NCBI GenBank assembly: GCA_015075165.1
Contig: JABTUY010000003.1
Location: 558,001 to 622,000, forward strand
Direction: 5' to 3'
DNA length: 64,000 bases
Source: Ideonella sp.
Lineage (GTDB): Bacteria > Pseudomonadota > Gammaproteobacteria > Burkholderiales > Burkholderiaceae_C
The translations under genes and the position numbers were made by a program. The notes under the pieces were generated by a model, which saw nothing but the letters and a program-made list of their open reading frames with translations, was not told where the DNA came from and ran no database searches. Position 1 is the first letter of the stretch, and every line of letters begins with the position of its first letter. This document shows positions 19,104-30,598 of the stretch, piece after piece.

Positions 19104-19721
19104 TCACTTGCGCGCGGTGCCCAGCACCTGCAGGTAGGCGATCAGCGCCTCCATCTCGGTCTTGCCCTTGACGGCGTCGCCCGCCTTCGCGATCTCGTCG
19201 TCGCTGTACGGCACGCCCACCGCACGCAGCGCCTTCAGGCGCGGCGCCATCGACGCCGGCTCGATCGTCGCGTCGTCGAGCCAGGCGTAGGCCGGCATGT
19301 TCGACTCGGGCACCAGGTCGCGCGGGTTGCGCAGGTGCAGCCGGTGCCAGTCGTCGCTGTACTTGCCGCCGACGCGCGCCAGGTCGGGCCCGGTGCGCTT
19401 GCTGCCCCATTGGAACGGATGGTCGTAGACGAACTCGCCGGCCACCGAGTACGGGCCGTAGCGCAGCGTCTCCGAGCGCAGCGTGCGGATCATCTGCGAG
19501 TGGCAGTTGTAGCAACCCTCGCGGATGTAGATGTCGCGCCCGGCGAGCTGCACCGCGTCGTACGGCTTCAGGCCCGCAATGGGCTGCGTGGTCGAGCGCT
19601 GGAAGTACAGCGGCACGATCTCGACGATGCCGCCGACCGCTGCGGTCAGCAGGATCAGCACGATCATCAGGAAGTTGTTGGTCTCGATGCGCTCGTGACC
19701 GGTGGCGCGGGTCTGGGCCAT
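19104..19721 (-). CDS. ccoO: cbb3-type cytochrome c oxidase subunit II (monoheme CcoO)
   Basis: 205-aa membrane-anchored monoheme cytochrome c. One N-terminal transmembrane helix (about 17-37), then the heme motif CYNCH (70-74) within [14 protein letters not shown]. The distal methionine is likely in [10 protein letters not shown]. Transfers electrons between CcoP and the catalytic subunit. 36 bp after ccoN. Confidence 0.97.
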   Translation of the reverse strand: MAQTRATGHERIETNNFLMIVLILLTAAVGGIVEIVPLYFQRSTTQPIAGLKPYDAVQLAGRDIYIREGCYNCHSQMIRTLRSETLRYGPYSVAGEFVYDHPFQWGSKRTGPDLARVGGKYSDDWHRLHLRNPRDLVPESNMPAYAWLDDATIEPASMAPRLKALRAVGVPYSDDEIAKAGDAVKGKTEMEALIAYLQVLGTARK

Positions 19722-19757
19722 GGTGTTCTCGGCTCGCTTCGGTTGCTCGGCGCGCGC

Positions 19758-21203
19758 TCAGGCGTGCGCGGCCGCGACGGCCGGGATGCGCACCGGCTCG
19801 GGGCGGCCGGCGCGCATCGTCTGCACCACGTTCCACGCCATCACGCACATGCCGCTCAGGTACAGCAGGCCGCCGGCGAGGCGGATCGCGTAGAACGGGA
19901 AGGTCGCCTTCACGCTCTCGGCGAAGCTGTACACCAGCGTGCCGTCGGGGTTGATCGCGCGCCACATCAGGCCCTGCATCACGCCGGCGATCCACATCGC
20001 GGCGATGTACAGCACAATGCCGATGGTGGCGATCCAGAAGTGCAGGTCGATCGCCTTCACGCTGTACATCGTGGTGCGGCCGTACATGCGCGGGATCAGG
20101 TAGTACAGCGAGCCCATCGAGATCAGGCCCACCCAGCCGAGCGCACCGGAGTGCACGTGGCCCACCGTCCAGTCGGTGTAGTGCGACAGCGCGTTCACCG
20201 TCTTGATCGACATCATCGGCCCCTCGAAGGTCGACATGCCGTAGAACGACAGCGCGACGATCAGGAACTTGAGGATCGGGTCGTCGCGCAGTTTGTGCCA
20301 CGCGCCCGACAGCGTCATGATGCCGTTGATCATGCCGCCCCAGCTCGGCGCCAGCAGCACCAGCGAGAACAGCATGCCCACCGATTGCGCCCAGTCGGGC
20401 AGCGCGGTGTAGTGCAGGTGGTGCGGGCCCGCCCACATGTAGGTGAAGATCAGGGCCCAGAAGTGCACGATCGACAGCCGGTACGAGTACACCGGTCGCT
20501 CGGCCTGCTTCGGGATGTAGTAGTACATCATCCCGAGGAAGCCGGCGGTCAGGAAGAAGCCCACCGCATTGTGGCCGTACCACCACTGCACCATCGCGTC
20601 CTGCACGCCGGCGTAGGCCGAGTAGCTCTTCCACAGGCTCGCCGGCACCGCCGCGCTGTTGACGATGTGCAGCAGCGCCACCGCGATGATGTAGCCGCCG
20701 AAGAACCAGTTGGCCACGTAGATGTGGCGCACCTTGCGCACGCCCACGGTGCCGAAGAACACCACCGCGTAGGCGACCCACACCGCGGCGATCAGCAGGT
20801 CGATCGGCCACTCGAGCTCGGCGTACTCCTTGGCCTGCGTGTAGCCCAGCGGCAGCGTGATGGCCGCCGCGACGATCACCACCTGCCAGCCGACGAAGGT
20901 GAACATCGCCAGCTTCGGCAGGAACAGCGCCGTCTGGCCCGTGCGCTGCACCACGTGATAGCTGGTGGCGAACAAGGCGCAGCCGCCGAACGCGAAGATC
21001 ACCGCGTTGGTGTGCAGCGGGCGCAGCCGGCCGTAGCTGAGCCATGGGATGCCGAGGTTCAGCTCCGGCCACGTCAGCTGCGCGGCGATCACCACGCCCA
21101 CCAGCATGCCGACCACGCCCCACAGCACCGAGGCGAGCGCGAACAGGCGCACCACCGTGTCGGAATACACCGGGCCGTCGGCTCGCATGGCTGTGGTCGT
21201 CAT
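19758..21203 (-). CDS. ccoN: cbb3-type cytochrome c oxidase catalytic subunit I
   Basis: 481-aa heme-copper oxidase subunit with about twelve membrane helices; reduces O2 to water with high affinity and pumps protons. Heme and CuB ligand histidines are seen in [37 protein letters not shown] and [17 protein letters not shown]. Expression is probably switched on at low oxygen by the FNR/Anr-like box at 21321-21334. Confidence 0.98.
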   Translation of the reverse strand: MTTTAMRADGPVYSDTVVRLFALASVLWGVVGMLVGVVIAAQLTWPELNLGIPWLSYGRLRPLHTNAVIFAFGGCALFATSYHVVQRTGQTALFLPKLAMFTFVGWQVVIVAAAITLPLGYTQAKEYAELEWPIDLLIAAVWVAYAVVFFGTVGVRKVRHIYVANWFFGGYIIAVALLHIVNSAAVPASLWKSYSAYAGVQDAMVQWWYGHNAVGFFLTAGFLGMMYYYIPKQAERPVYSYRLSIVHFWALIFTYMWAGPHHLHYTALPDWAQSVGMLFSLVLLAPSWGGMINGIMTLSGAWHKLRDDPILKFLIVALSFYGMSTFEGPMMSIKTVNALSHYTDWTVGHVHSGALGWVGLISMGSLYYLIPRMYGRTTMYSVKAIDLHFWIATIGIVLYIAAMWIAGVMQGLMWRAINPDGTLVYSFAESVKATFPFYAIRLAGGLLYLSGMCVMAWNVVQTMRAGRPEPVRIPAVAAAHA

Positions 21204-21251
21204 CGTCCTCGCTCCTGTCGTTCGGGTTCGTTGCCTCGGGGCTCCAGCCCA

Positions 21252-21482
21252 TCAGCGATCGCCGGCGACGCGTGCGCGCGCCGCCGCGGCGGATTGTTCG
21301 TCGCGGGTCGGCGGGTCGGATTGACCAAGGTCAAGCACCTTGCCGTCGTCGGCAGCCAGTATGCGCCGGCCTTCGTGCTCCAGCCCTTCGAACTGCCCGC
21401 TGTAGGCCGCCCATGCGAGCACGCCGCCGATCAGCAGCACCAGCACGGCCGACAGCGGAATCAGCAGGTACAGGATGTCCAT
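21252..21482 (-). CDS. ccoS: cbb3 oxidase assembly protein CcoS
   Basis: 76 aa, single N-terminal transmembrane helix (residues 4-26) and the conserved short tail with WAAYSGQFEGLEHEGRRIL. CcoS is required to insert heme and copper into CcoN in Rhodobacter. It sits between ccoI and ccoN; its 3' part also contains the putative FNR/Anr box for ccoN. Confidence 0.92.
   Translation of the reverse strand: MDILYLLIPLSAVLVLLIGGVLAWAAYSGQFEGLEHEGRRILAADDGKVLDLGQSDPPTRDEQSAAAARARVAGDR
21293..21334 (-). promoter_or_regulatory. Candidate FNR/Anr-dependent promoter of ccoNOQP
   Basis: On the minus strand TTGACCTTGGTCAA (21334 down to 21321) is a near-perfect FNR/Anr half-site palindrome (TTGAC-N4-GTCAA). 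Exactly 22 bp further is AACAAT (21298-21293), a 4-of-6 -10. This is the class II FNR arrangement (box centred at -41.5) and predicts a start near 21286, 83 nt before the ccoN ATG. It lies wholly inside the ccoS coding sequence. Confidence 0.6.
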
Positions 21483-21495
21483 GCGTGCCGGCCGC

Positions 21496-23817
21496 CTACC
21501 GCATACGCGCGAGCCGCGCCGCGTTGCCCACCACGAGCAGCGAGCTCAGGGCCATGCCGAGCCCCGCCGCCCACGGCGGCAGCGTGCCGCTCAACGCCAG
21601 CGGCACGCTCACCAGGTTGTAGCCGGCAGCCCAGGCGATGTTCTGCCGCACGACGCGGCGCGCGCGCAGCGCGACGCGGCGTGCGAAGTCGAGATCGTCG
21701 AGCCGGCTACCGGTGAGCACCGCGTCGGCTCGCGCGCGCGCGAGCTGCGCGCCCTGCCCCATCACCAGCGACACGTCGGCGCGCGCCAGCACCGGGGCAT
21801 CGTTGATGCCGTCGCCCACCATCGCCACCACGGCGCCGCGCGCCTGCGCCGCCGCCACAGCGTCGAGCTTGGCCTGCGGCGTGGCCTCGGCGATCACCGC
21901 GTCGACCCGCAGCGCACAGCCGATGCGCTCGGCGCGCGCACGGCGGTCGCCCGACAGCAGCGTCAGCTTGACGCCGTCGGCGCGCCAGCGCGCCACCAGC
22001 GCGGCGGCGTCGGGCCGCAGCACCTCGTCGAACTCGATGCGGATGCACGGTCCATCGGTAGCGGCTGCGGCTGCGGCCGATGCGTCGGGCTCGGCGCCGA
22101 ACCACAGCGCGGCTGGCGCATCGTCGTCGGCCGCGGCAGGGTCGCTCACGCCGACGTAAGCCGTCGAGCCGAGCCGCCAGCGGCGCCCGTGCGCGTCGAG
22201 CGCCGACAGGCCACGGCCGGTCTCCTCGCGCACCGCGCTCCAGCCGTCGACCGCGCCGGCGCGCGCTGCGGCCAGCGCACGCGCCAGCGGATGCGCCGAC
22301 CAGCGCGCGAGCGTAGCGGCCCGATCCGCGAGCGCCGCGGCCTCGCCCGGCGGCAGCGGCGTCAACGCCACCACCGCACGCAGCGCCAGCGCATCGGCGG
22401 TCAGCGTGCCGGTCTTGTCGATGAACACTTCGTCGACGCGGGCTAGCGCGTCGAGCATGTCGAGGCGGCGCAGCAGCACGCCGCGGCGCGCCAGTGCTCC
22501 AGCGGCCGCCAGCAGCGACGCCGGCACCGCCAGCGACAGCGCACACGGGCAGGTGACGATCAGCACCGCCACCGCGACCCACAGCGCGCGCGATGGATCG
22601 ATCACGCCCCACACCGCGGCGCCGCCGGCGGCCAGCAGCAGCACCGCCCACAGGAATGGCGCGGCCCAGCGATCGGCCACGCGCGACCACGCCGGCCGCT
22701 GCGTCGCGGCGCTGCGCACCAGCTCGACGATGCGCTGCAGCGCCGAATCGTCGCCCACTCGTTCGACGCGCACCGTCACCGGCGCGCCCACGTTGAGGCT
22801 GCCGCCTTGCACCGCCTCGCCGGCGCGCCGCGCCAGCGGCCGCGATTCGCCGCTGAGCAACGACTCGTCGACGGCGGTGTCGCCGGTCTCGATGCGGCCA
22901 TCGGCCGCGAACGCCTGGCCCAGCGGCACCAGCAGCCGGTCGCCCACCGCCAGCTCGCGCGCATCGACCTCGCGCGGCGTGCCGTGCTCGTCGAGCCGCA
23001 GCGCGCGCAGCTCGACCTCGCGCGCCGCGCGGTCGAGTTGCTGCACGGCGCGGTGCCGCGCGCGCATCTCGAGCCAGCGCGCGCCGAGCACGATGGCGAC
23101 GAACATCGTCAGCGAATCGAAGTACACCTCGTGCCCCAGCCAGCCGCCGGGATGGAACGTGGCCGCGCTGCTGGCGACGAAGGTGACCGCGATGCCGAGC
23201 GCGACCGGCACGTCCATGCCGAGCGTGCGCTGGCGCAGGCTGCGCCACGCACCGGCGAAGAACGGCGTCGCCGACAGCAACACCACCGGCAGCGTGAGCA
23301 CCCAGCCGCCCCAGTTCAGCAGCCTTTGCAGGTCGGGCGCGAGATCGCGCCCGCTCGGCAGGTACGACGGCGCGGCCAGCATCATCACCTGCATCGCGCA
23401 CAGCGTGGCGAGCAGCCAGCGCATCAGCTGCGCGCGCTGCTCGCGTTGCATCAGCCGCGCGACCTGCGGCGTGTCGTCGAGCGCGGCGTCGTAGCCGGCC
23501 GCGCGCAACGCGGCGAGCACGCACTCGAGGTCGGTGGCCTCCGGCCGCCAGCGCAGCTCGGCGTGCTCGAGCGCCGCGTTGACCTCGACCCGTTCGACGC
23601 CGGGCACGGCGCGCAGCGCGGCGTCGATCAGGCCGCCGCAGGCCGCGCAGTGCAGGCCCGACAGGCGCAACCCCGCTTCGGCCACCGCTCGGCCATCGGC
23701 CAGGCGGCGCGTGCGCACGCGCGACGCGGAGCCGTTTGGGTTCGCACCGTCGGCCGGGCCGACGGCAGCGAACGCATCGGCACTGGCAACAGGAACGGAA
23801 GCGGCTCGAACGGTCAT
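21496..23817 (-). CDS. ccoI: CcoI/FixI-type copper-transporting P1B ATPase
   Basis: 773-aa heavy-metal P-type ATPase. A metal-binding HMA domain carries GLHCAACGG (about residues 51-59). CPC in helix 6 (VTCPCALS), the phosphorylation site DKTGTLT and MVGDGINDAPVLA are all present. In this genomic setting it is the copper exporter that supplies CuB for cbb3 oxidase rather than a detoxifying pump. The N-terminal 45 residues are unusually long and hydrophilic. ATG at 23817; an upstream open frame is antisense to the DUF192 gene and is rejected. First gene of the cco run. Confidence 0.93.
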   Translation of the reverse strand: MTVRAASVPVASADAFAAVGPADGANPNGSASRVRTRRLADGRAVAEAGLRLSGLHCAACGGLIDAALRAVPGVERVEVNAALEHAELRWRPEATDLECVLAALRAAGYDAALDDTPQVARLMQREQRAQLMRWLLATLCAMQVMMLAAPSYLPSGRDLAPDLQRLLNWGGWVLTLPVVLLSATPFFAGAWRSLRQRTLGMDVPVALGIAVTFVASSAATFHPGGWLGHEVYFDSLTMFVAIVLGARWLEMRARHRAVQQLDRAAREVELRALRLDEHGTPREVDARELAVGDRLLVPLGQAFAADGRIETGDTAVDESLLSGESRPLARRAGEAVQGGSLNVGAPVTVRVERVGDDSALQRIVELVRSAATQRPAWSRVADRWAAPFLWAVLLLAAGGAAVWGVIDPSRALWVAVAVLIVTCPCALSLAVPASLLAAAGALARRGVLLRRLDMLDALARVDEVFIDKTGTLTADALALRAVVALTPLPPGEAAALADRAATLARWSAHPLARALAAARAGAVDGWSAVREETGRGLSALDAHGRRWRLGSTAYVGVSDPAAADDDAPAALWFGAEPDASAAAAAATDGPCIRIEFDEVLRPDAAALVARWRADGVKLTLLSGDRRARAERIGCALRVDAVIAEATPQAKLDAVAAAQARGAVVAMVGDGINDAPVLARADVSLVMGQGAQLARARADAVLTGSRLDDLDFARRVALRARRVVRQNIAWAAGYNLVSVPLALSGTLPPWAAGLGMALSSLLVVGNAARLARMR

Positions 23818-23868
23818 GACCCAGCGCCAGCATGCCACGCCGGCACGCGCCGGATAATCGGCGTCACG

Positions 23869-24357
23869 ATGACCCCTGCTGACCCGATCCAGATCAAGCT
23901 GCTGCAACTGCGCCGCCGGCTGTACCGGCTGCTGGGCTTCGGTGTGCTGCTCGCGGCGCCCGCGCTCGCCCCGGCGCAGCAACCGCAGGCGCTGCCGACG
24001 GCGACGCTGCAGGTGGGCATGTACAAGGTGGTCGCGCAGGTGGCAGCCACGCCGCAGCAGCGCCAGATCGGCCTGATGTTCCGCCGCGAGATGCCGATGC
24101 ACGAGGGCATGCTGTTCGTCTTCGACGCGGCAGCGCAGCAGTGCTTCTGGATGCGCAACACGCTGCTGCCGCTGTCGGCGGCCTTCCTGGCCGACGATGG
24201 CGCGGTGGTCAACATCGTCGACATGCAGCCGCAGACCGACGATTCACACTGCTCGGCCAGGCCGGTGCGCTTCGTGCTCGAGATGAACCAGGGCTGGTTC
24301 GCCAAGCGCGGCATCAAGCCCGGCACGCGCTTCAGCGGCGAAGTGTTCGGGCGCTGA
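23869..24357 (+). CDS. Exported DUF192 family protein
   Basis: 162 aa with a signal sequence or N-terminal anchor (residues 20-40, LLGFGVLLAAPALAPAQQ) followed by one DUF192 domain. The family hallmarks RQIGLMFRREMPMHEGMLFVF, CFWMRNTLLPLSAAFL and FVLEMNQGWFAKRGIKPG are visible. Function of the family is unknown; it is widespread in Proteobacteria. A GATAAT -10-like element (23853-23858) lies just ahead of the ATG at 23869, giving a very short leader. Confidence 0.87.
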   Translation: MTPADPIQIKLLQLRRRLYRLLGFGVLLAAPALAPAQQPQALPTATLQVGMYKVVAQVAATPQQRQIGLMFRREMPMHEGMLFVFDAAAQQCFWMRNTLLPLSAAFLADDGAVVNIVDMQPQTDDSHCSARPVRFVLEMNQGWFAKRGIKPGTRFSGEVFGR

Positions 24358-24429
24358 AGGCGCAGCGGCCGGGCTGGACCCGGCCGCCGGCATGCGCGGG
24401 CAGACGCTGCCGCGACGGCCGAAGCCGCA

Positions 24430-25011
24430 TCAAGCGAAATTGCTTTCGGCGAAGCCCCAGTTGACCAGCGACGCGAGGAACGCCTCGACGAACTTCGGCC
24501 GCGCGTTGCGGTGGTCGATGTAGTAGGCGTGCTCCCACACGTCGATCGTCAGCAGCGGCCTGTCGGCGGTGGTCAGCGGCGTGGCGGCGTTGCTGGTGTT
24601 GACGATGTCGACGCTGCCGTCGGGCTTCTTCACCAGCCACGTCCAGCCCGAGCCGAAGTTGCCGACCGCGCTCTTGGTGAACGCCTCCTTGAAGGCCACG
24701 ACGCTGCCCCACTTGGCGTTGATCGCCGCCAGCAGCGCGCCGCGCGGCTCGCCGCCGCCGCCGGGCTTCATGCAGTTCCAGAAGAAGCTGTGGTTCCAGA
24801 CCTGGGCGGCGTTGTTGAACATCGGCCCCGACGAGGTCTTCACGATCTCTTCGAGCGACTTGCCCTCCATCGGCGTGCCGGGCACGAGGTTGTTCAGGTT
24901 CGTCACATAGGCCTGGTGGTGCTTGCCGTGGTGGAAGTCGAAGGTCTCCTTCGACATGTGCGGCGCCAGGGCGTCGGAGCTGTATGGCAGGGGCGCGAGG
25001 GTGAACGGCAT
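24430..25011 (-). CDS. sodB: Superoxide dismutase, iron type
   Basis: Converts superoxide to O2 and H2O2 in the cytoplasm. The 193-aa protein keeps the metal ligands H27 (FHHGKHH), H74 (VWNHSFFW), D157 and H161 (DVWEHAYY). The [13 protein letters not shown] context favours iron over manganese. ATG at 25011 gives the family N-terminus [10 protein letters not shown]; a longer open frame adds a non-homologous leader. Convergent with the DUF192 gene. Confidence 0.96.
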   Translation of the reverse strand: MPFTLAPLPYSSDALAPHMSKETFDFHHGKHHQAYVTNLNNLVPGTPMEGKSLEEIVKTSSGPMFNNAAQVWNHSFFWNCMKPGGGGEPRGALLAAINAKWGSVVAFKEAFTKSAVGNFGSGWTWLVKKPDGSVDIVNTSNAATPLTTADRPLLTIDVWEHAYYIDHRNARPKFVEAFLASLVNWGFAESNFA

Positions 25012-25134
25012 CGGGCAACCTTTCTGTTCTGGCGGGCCGGCGCGGGTGCACCGGCTCTGGCTGGAGCGCGGAATTCTAGGCGCGTCGCGCGATTGCGCCG
25101 TCGGCGGGGGCATTCGCCGGGTGGGCCCCGGGCT

Positions 25135-26448
25135 TCAACCGGTGAGCTTGCCCGGCCGCACCGCGAGCACCTCGGCCGAGGCCTCGCCATCGGCCCACAC
25201 CGCGTTCACGCGCTGGCCACGCTGCAGCGCTGCTGCCTGGGTGATCACCGCGCCGTGCTCGTCGGTCACCCAGGCATAGCCGCGCTGCAGCGTGCGCTGC
25301 GGGTCGAGTGCGGCCAGGCGCAGCTGCAATTGCTGCAGTGCCTGATCGCGCAGGCGCCAGGCGGCGCGCGCCACCGGGGCCAGACGCTCGGCCTGCACGG
25401 CCAGCGATTGCGTGCGCGCGTGCAACACCTGCCGCATCGCCAGCACGAGCCGCTGCGCCAGGTGATCGTTGCGCAGGCGCTGTTCGGCCAGCCGCTGCGC
25501 CGGGCTGGCCAGCCGCGCGGCGGCCACGTCGAGCCGTTGCGCGTGGCGCAGCAGATGGCGCTGGCCGGCTGCGACCAGCGCGCGGCCGCGCTCGGACACG
25601 CGGCGCAGTTCGTCGTCGCGGCGTGGCGCCGCCAGTTCGGCCGCGGCGGTGGGCGTCGGCGCGCGCACGTCGGCGGCGAGGTCGGCCAACGTCACGTCGG
25701 TCTCGTGGCCGACGCCGCACACCACCGGCAGCGGGCAGGCGACGATCGCGCGCACCACGGCTTCGTCGTTGAACGCCCACAGGTCTTCGATCGAGCCGCC
25801 GCCGCGGCAGACGATCAGCGTCTGCACCTCGGCGCGCTGCGCCGCCTGCTGCAGCGCCTGCACCAGCTGCGCCGGCGCATCGGCACCCTGCACGGCGCTC
25901 GGGTAGACCACCACCGGCACGTGCGGCGCGCGCCGCGCCAGCGTGGTCAGCACATCGTGCAGCGCAGCACCGGCGGTCGACGAGACGACACCGATCGCGC
26001 GCGGATGCGGCGGCAGCGCGCGCTTGCGCGCCGCATCGAACAGCCCCGCGGCCTCGAGCCGCGCCTTCTGGCGCAGGAACAGTTCGTACAGCGAACCGGC
26101 ACCCTGCGGCAGCATCGCCTCGACGATGCACTGCAGCTCGCCGCGCGGCTCGTAGATGCCGATGCGGCCGCGCACCTCCACCTGCTGGCCGTCGCGCGGC
26201 GCGAAGTCGAGCAACTGCGCCGCGCGGCGGAACATGGCGCAGCGCAGCACGGCGCTCGCGCCATCGCTGTCCTTCAGGTTGAAGTAGCAATGGCCGCTGG
26301 CCGCGCGCGTGAAGCTCGACAACTCACCTTGCACCACCACCGCACCGAGCCGCGTCTGCAACGCGTCGCTCGCGGCCAACAGCAGCGCCGCCACACCGAT
26401 CGCGCGCGCCGGCAACGCGTGGCTCGCATCGTCGCGTTCGGTGTTCAT
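25135..26448 (-). CDS. xseA: Exodeoxyribonuclease VII large subunit
   Basis: Large subunit of ExoVII, which degrades single-stranded DNA to oligonucleotides with XseB. The 437-aa protein starts with an OB-fold (residues 20-115, including QGELSSFTRAASGHCYFNLKD). The catalytic core follows with IGVVSSTAGAALHDVL, VCRGGGSIEDLWAFND and VGHETDVTLADLAADVRAPTPTAAAEL. Helical Arg/Gln-rich tail as usual. Divergent from exbB. Confidence 0.96.
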   Translation of the reverse strand: MNTERDDASHALPARAIGVAALLLAASDALQTRLGAVVVQGELSSFTRAASGHCYFNLKDSDGASAVLRCAMFRRAAQLLDFAPRDGQQVEVRGRIGIYEPRGELQCIVEAMLPQGAGSLYELFLRQKARLEAAGLFDAARKRALPPHPRAIGVVSSTAGAALHDVLTTLARRAPHVPVVVYPSAVQGADAPAQLVQALQQAAQRAEVQTLIVCRGGGSIEDLWAFNDEAVVRAIVACPLPVVCGVGHETDVTLADLAADVRAPTPTAAAELAAPRRDDELRRVSERGRALVAAGQRHLLRHAQRLDVAAARLASPAQRLAEQRLRNDHLAQRLVLAMRQVLHARTQSLAVQAERLAPVARAAWRLRDQALQQLQLRLAALDPQRTLQRGYAWVTDEHGAVITQAAALQRGQRVNAVWADGEASAEVLAVRPGKLTG

Positions 26449-26639
26449 TGCTCAAAACTCGGGCAATCCAACGCGGAGCACGCAAACATGCGCCCTGGCG
26501 CGGCGCCGATGCGGCTTGCCCACAAGCTTTTCCACAGAAGCGGTGGATTGTTTGCCGCTCGTTCGCGAAATCTGTCGCGAGCAGGCTGCCATCGCACCGT
26601 GCGCGGCGAGCCCCGATCGGAGCACGCCCGAAGCTCGGC

Positions 26640-26645
26640 CATAAT
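26640..26645 (+). promoter_or_regulatory. Putative -10 element of the exbB operon
   Basis: CATAAT in GGCCATAATCGCGG, a context common at Burkholderiales promoters, 43 bp before the proposed exbB start. No convincing -35 17 bp upstream. Confidence 0.35.
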
Positions 26646-26687
26646 CGCGGCCCGGAAAGCATCGCATCACGATCAGCGGGTTCCCTC

Positions 26688-27317
<630 letters not shown>

Positions 27318-27341
27318 CGCGCGCCGCAGCACCCGCACACC

Positions 27342-27764
27342 ATGCGCTTTCGCCGTCACCGCGCCGAGGAGCCGGAGATCAACCTGATCCCGTTCATCGA
27401 CGTGCTGCTGGTGGTGCTGATCTTCCTGATGCTGTCGACCACGTACTCGAAGTACTCGGAGCTGCAGATCACGCTGCCCACCGCCGACGCCGAGCGCATC
27501 CGCGAGCGGCCGGCCGAGATCGTGGTCAGCGTCGCCGCCGACGGCCGCTACCTGGTCGACAAGAAGCCGGTCGAAGGCCGCAGCGTCGAGGTGCTCACGG
27601 CCGAGCTGCAAGCGGCCGCCAACGCCCGACCCGACGTGATGGTGATCGTCTCGGCCGATGCGCTCAGTGCGCACCAGGCGGTGATCAACGTGCTCGACGC
27701 GGCGCGCCGCGCCGGCATCGGCCGGCTGAGCTTCGCCGCGCAGGTGCCCAACAATTCGCGCTGA
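27342..27764 (+). CDS. exbD: ExbD/TolR-family biopolymer transport protein
   Basis: 140 aa with one transmembrane helix (about 17-35) containing the key aspartate in NLIPFIDVLLVVLIFLM (D20), followed by a periplasmic domain. Partner of ExbB in the proton channel. The PEINLIPFIDVLLVVLIF signature is unmistakable. Directly upstream of lpxK as in many betaproteobacteria. Confidence 0.95.
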   Translation: MRFRRHRAEEPEINLIPFIDVLLVVLIFLMLSTTYSKYSELQITLPTADAERIRERPAEIVVSVAADGRYLVDKKPVEGRSVEVLTAELQAAANARPDVMVIVSADALSAHQAVINVLDAARRAGIGRLSFAAQVPNNSR

Positions 27765-27816
27765 CGCCGCCCTCGTCGCATCGTGGCAGCGGCCGCGGCC
27801 CGATGCGCTGGCGCGC

Positions 27817-28773
27817 GTGCTGCAACCGCTGTCGTGGCTGTACCGCGGCGGCGCGGCACTGCAGCGCGTGATCGACACCCGGCTGCGCACGCCGCAGCGC
27901 GCGTCACGGCCGCTGGTGGTCGTCGGCAACCTGGTGGCCGGCGGCGCCGGCAAGACACCGACCGTGATCGCGCTGGTCGCGCTGCTGCGCGAGATGGGCT
28001 GGCGACCCGGCGTGATCTCGCGCGGGTACGGGCGGCGCGACGACGATCGCGTCCGCATCGTCGATGCGCACAGCGATGCCGCCGAGGTCGGTGACGAGCC
28101 GCTGCTGATCCGCCTGCGCACGCGCGCGCCGGTGGCGGTGGCACGGCGGCGCATCGATGCCGCCCGGGCGCTGTGCGAGCGGCAGCCCGAGGTGACACTG
28201 CTCGTCGCCGACGACGGCCTGCAGCACCACGCACTGGCGCGCGACGCCCAGGTCATCGTGTTCGACGAGCGTGGCGCGGGCAACGGCCTGCTGCTGCCGG
28301 CGGGCCCGCTGCGCGAGCCGCTGCCCACGGAGCTGCCCGCACGCACGCTGGTGGTTTACAACGCCGCGCAGCCGAGCACGCCGCTGCCCGGCACGCTCGC
28401 GCTGCGCGCGCTGCCCGGGCCGATCGAACTGGCGCGCTGGTGGCATGGCGAGGCTCCGGGCGCAGTCGACTGGAGCGCGCTGCGCGGGCGCCGCATCTTC
28501 GCCTGCGCTGGCACCGCGGTGCCCGAGCGCTTCTTCGCGATGCTGCGCCAGCAGGGCCTCGACCTCGTGCCGATCGTGCTGCCCGACCACGCGCCGTACA
28601 CCCACCTGCCCTGGCCGGCCGACGCCGCCGATGTGGTGCTGACCGAGAAGGATGCGGTGAAGCTGCGCCCCGAACGCACTGGCCACACCCGGGTGTGGGT
28701 AGCACCGCTAGACTTGCAGCTCGACGCTTCGCTCGGCCCGGCGCTCGCGCGCTGGCTGCCGGCCCCACGATGA
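27817..28773 (+). CDS. lpxK: Tetraacyldisaccharide 4'-kinase LpxK
   Basis: Phosphorylates the 4' position of tetraacyldisaccharide-1-P to give lipid IVA at the inner membrane. The P-loop is [17 protein letters not shown] and the family motifs [25 protein letters not shown] and [10 protein letters not shown] follow. The first standard start is GTG 27817 (318 aa). Family-like sequence (ASWQRPRPDALAR before [11 protein letters not shown]) runs in frame upstream of that codon to near the exbD stop, so the true start may be an atypical codon such as ATT at 27754. Confidence 0.92.
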   Translation: MLQPLSWLYRGGAALQRVIDTRLRTPQRASRPLVVVGNLVAGGAGKTPTVIALVALLREMGWRPGVISRGYGRRDDDRVRIVDAHSDAAEVGDEPLLIRLRTRAPVAVARRRIDAARALCERQPEVTLLVADDGLQHHALARDAQVIVFDERGAGNGLLLPAGPLREPLPTELPARTLVVYNAAQPSTPLPGTLALRALPGPIELARWWHGEAPGAVDWSALRGRRIFACAGTAVPERFFAMLRQQGLDLVPIVLPDHAPYTHLPWPADAADVVLTEKDAVKLRPERTGHTRVWVAPLDLQLDASLGPALARWLPAPR

Positions 28774-28783
28774 GCCGACGACG

Positions 28784-28987
28784 ATGGACCACCGATTGAT
28801 CGACCTGCTGGTGTGCCCGCTGTGCAAGGGGCCGCTGCGCGCCGAGCGTACGCCGGGCCAGCCGCTGCGCGAGCTGGTGTGCCCGGCCGACCGGCTGGCG
28901 TTTCCGGTGCGCGACGGCATCCCGGTGATGCTCGAAGGCGAAGCGCGCGCACTCGAAGCGACCGCCGCCCCTGCGGCGCGCGAGTGA
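28784..28987 (+). CDS. ycaR: YcaR/Trm112-like small zinc-binding protein (UPF0434)
   Basis: 67 aa with a zinc knuckle C11-x2-C14 ([11 protein letters not shown]) and a further C33 in [21 protein letters not shown]. This family lies between lpxK and kdsB in E. coli and many Proteobacteria, exactly as here. Homologous to the Trm112 fold, but its bacterial role is not established. 10 bp after lpxK. Confidence 0.93.
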   Translation: MDHRLIDLLVCPLCKGPLRAERTPGQPLRELVCPADRLAFPVRDGIPVMLEGEARALEATAAPAARE

Positions 28988-29050
28988 GGCTGCGGGCGAC
29001 CCCGCGCATCCGGGCCCGGGCGAGCCGGCACGCCTGACGAGCACGCGCGC

Positions 29051-29812
29051 ATGAGCTTCACCGTGTTGATCCCGGCGCGGCTGCGTTCGACGCGGCTGCC
29101 CGACAAGCCGTTGGCCGACATCGGCGGCGCGCCGATGGTGGTGCGCGTCGCGCAGCGCGCGGCGTGCTCGAGCGCTGCCCGCGTGGTGGTGGCCGCCGAC
29201 GACGCGCGCATCGTCGACGCCTGCCGCGCGCACGGCGTGCAGGCGCTGCTGACGCGCAGCGACCACGCCAGTGGCAGCGACCGCTTGGCCCAGGCCTGCG
29301 AGCAACTCGGCCTCGATGGCGACGCGACAGTGGTGAACGTGCAAGGCGACGAGCCGCTGATCGCCACCGCGATGATCGATGCCTGCGCCGCGCTGCTGCG
29401 CCAGCGGCCCGACTGCGTGATGGCCACGGTGGCGCATGCGATCGACGACGCCGCCGAGTACACCAACCCGAACGTCGTCAAGGTCGTGCTCGACGCCGCC
29501 GGCCGCGCGCTGTACTTCTCGCGCGCGCCGATCCCGTACTGGCGCGACAGGCCGCACGGCACGGCAGCGGCACTGCCGGTGCCGCTGCCGCTGCGCCATG
29601 TGGGGCTGTATGCGTACCGCGCCGCGTTCCTGCGGCGCTTCCCCACGCTGCCGCCGGTGCCGCTCGAGGCGCTCGAGGCGCTCGAGCAACTGCGCGTGCT
29701 GTGGCACGGCGAGCGCATTGCGGTGCACGTGAGCAACGAGCGCCCCGGCCCTGGCGTGGACACGCCGGCCGACCTCGAACGCGTGCGCGCGCTGTGGCCA
29801 CGCGCGGGTTGA
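29051..29812 (+). CDS. kdsB: 3-deoxy-manno-octulosonate cytidylyltransferase
   Basis: Activates KDO as CMP-KDO for the LPS inner core. The 253-aa protein has the nucleotidyltransferase N-terminus [32 protein letters not shown] as the metal and CMP site, and [12 protein letters not shown] and [12 protein letters not shown] later. Belongs to the lipid A/KDO block exbB–exbD–lpxK–ycaR–kdsB–adk. Confidence 0.96.
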   Translation: MSFTVLIPARLRSTRLPDKPLADIGGAPMVVRVAQRAACSSAARVVVAADDARIVDACRAHGVQALLTRSDHASGSDRLAQACEQLGLDGDATVVNVQGDEPLIATAMIDACAALLRQRPDCVMATVAHAIDDAAEYTNPNVVKVVLDAAGRALYFSRAPIPYWRDRPHGTAAALPVPLPLRHVGLYAYRAAFLRRFPTLPPVPLEALEALEQLRVLWHGERIAVHVSNERPGPGVDTPADLERVRALWPRAG

Positions 29813-30556
<744 letters not shown>

Positions 30557-30598
30557 AGCAACCCACCACGACACGAGACGACAGCGAGGCAACTCACC

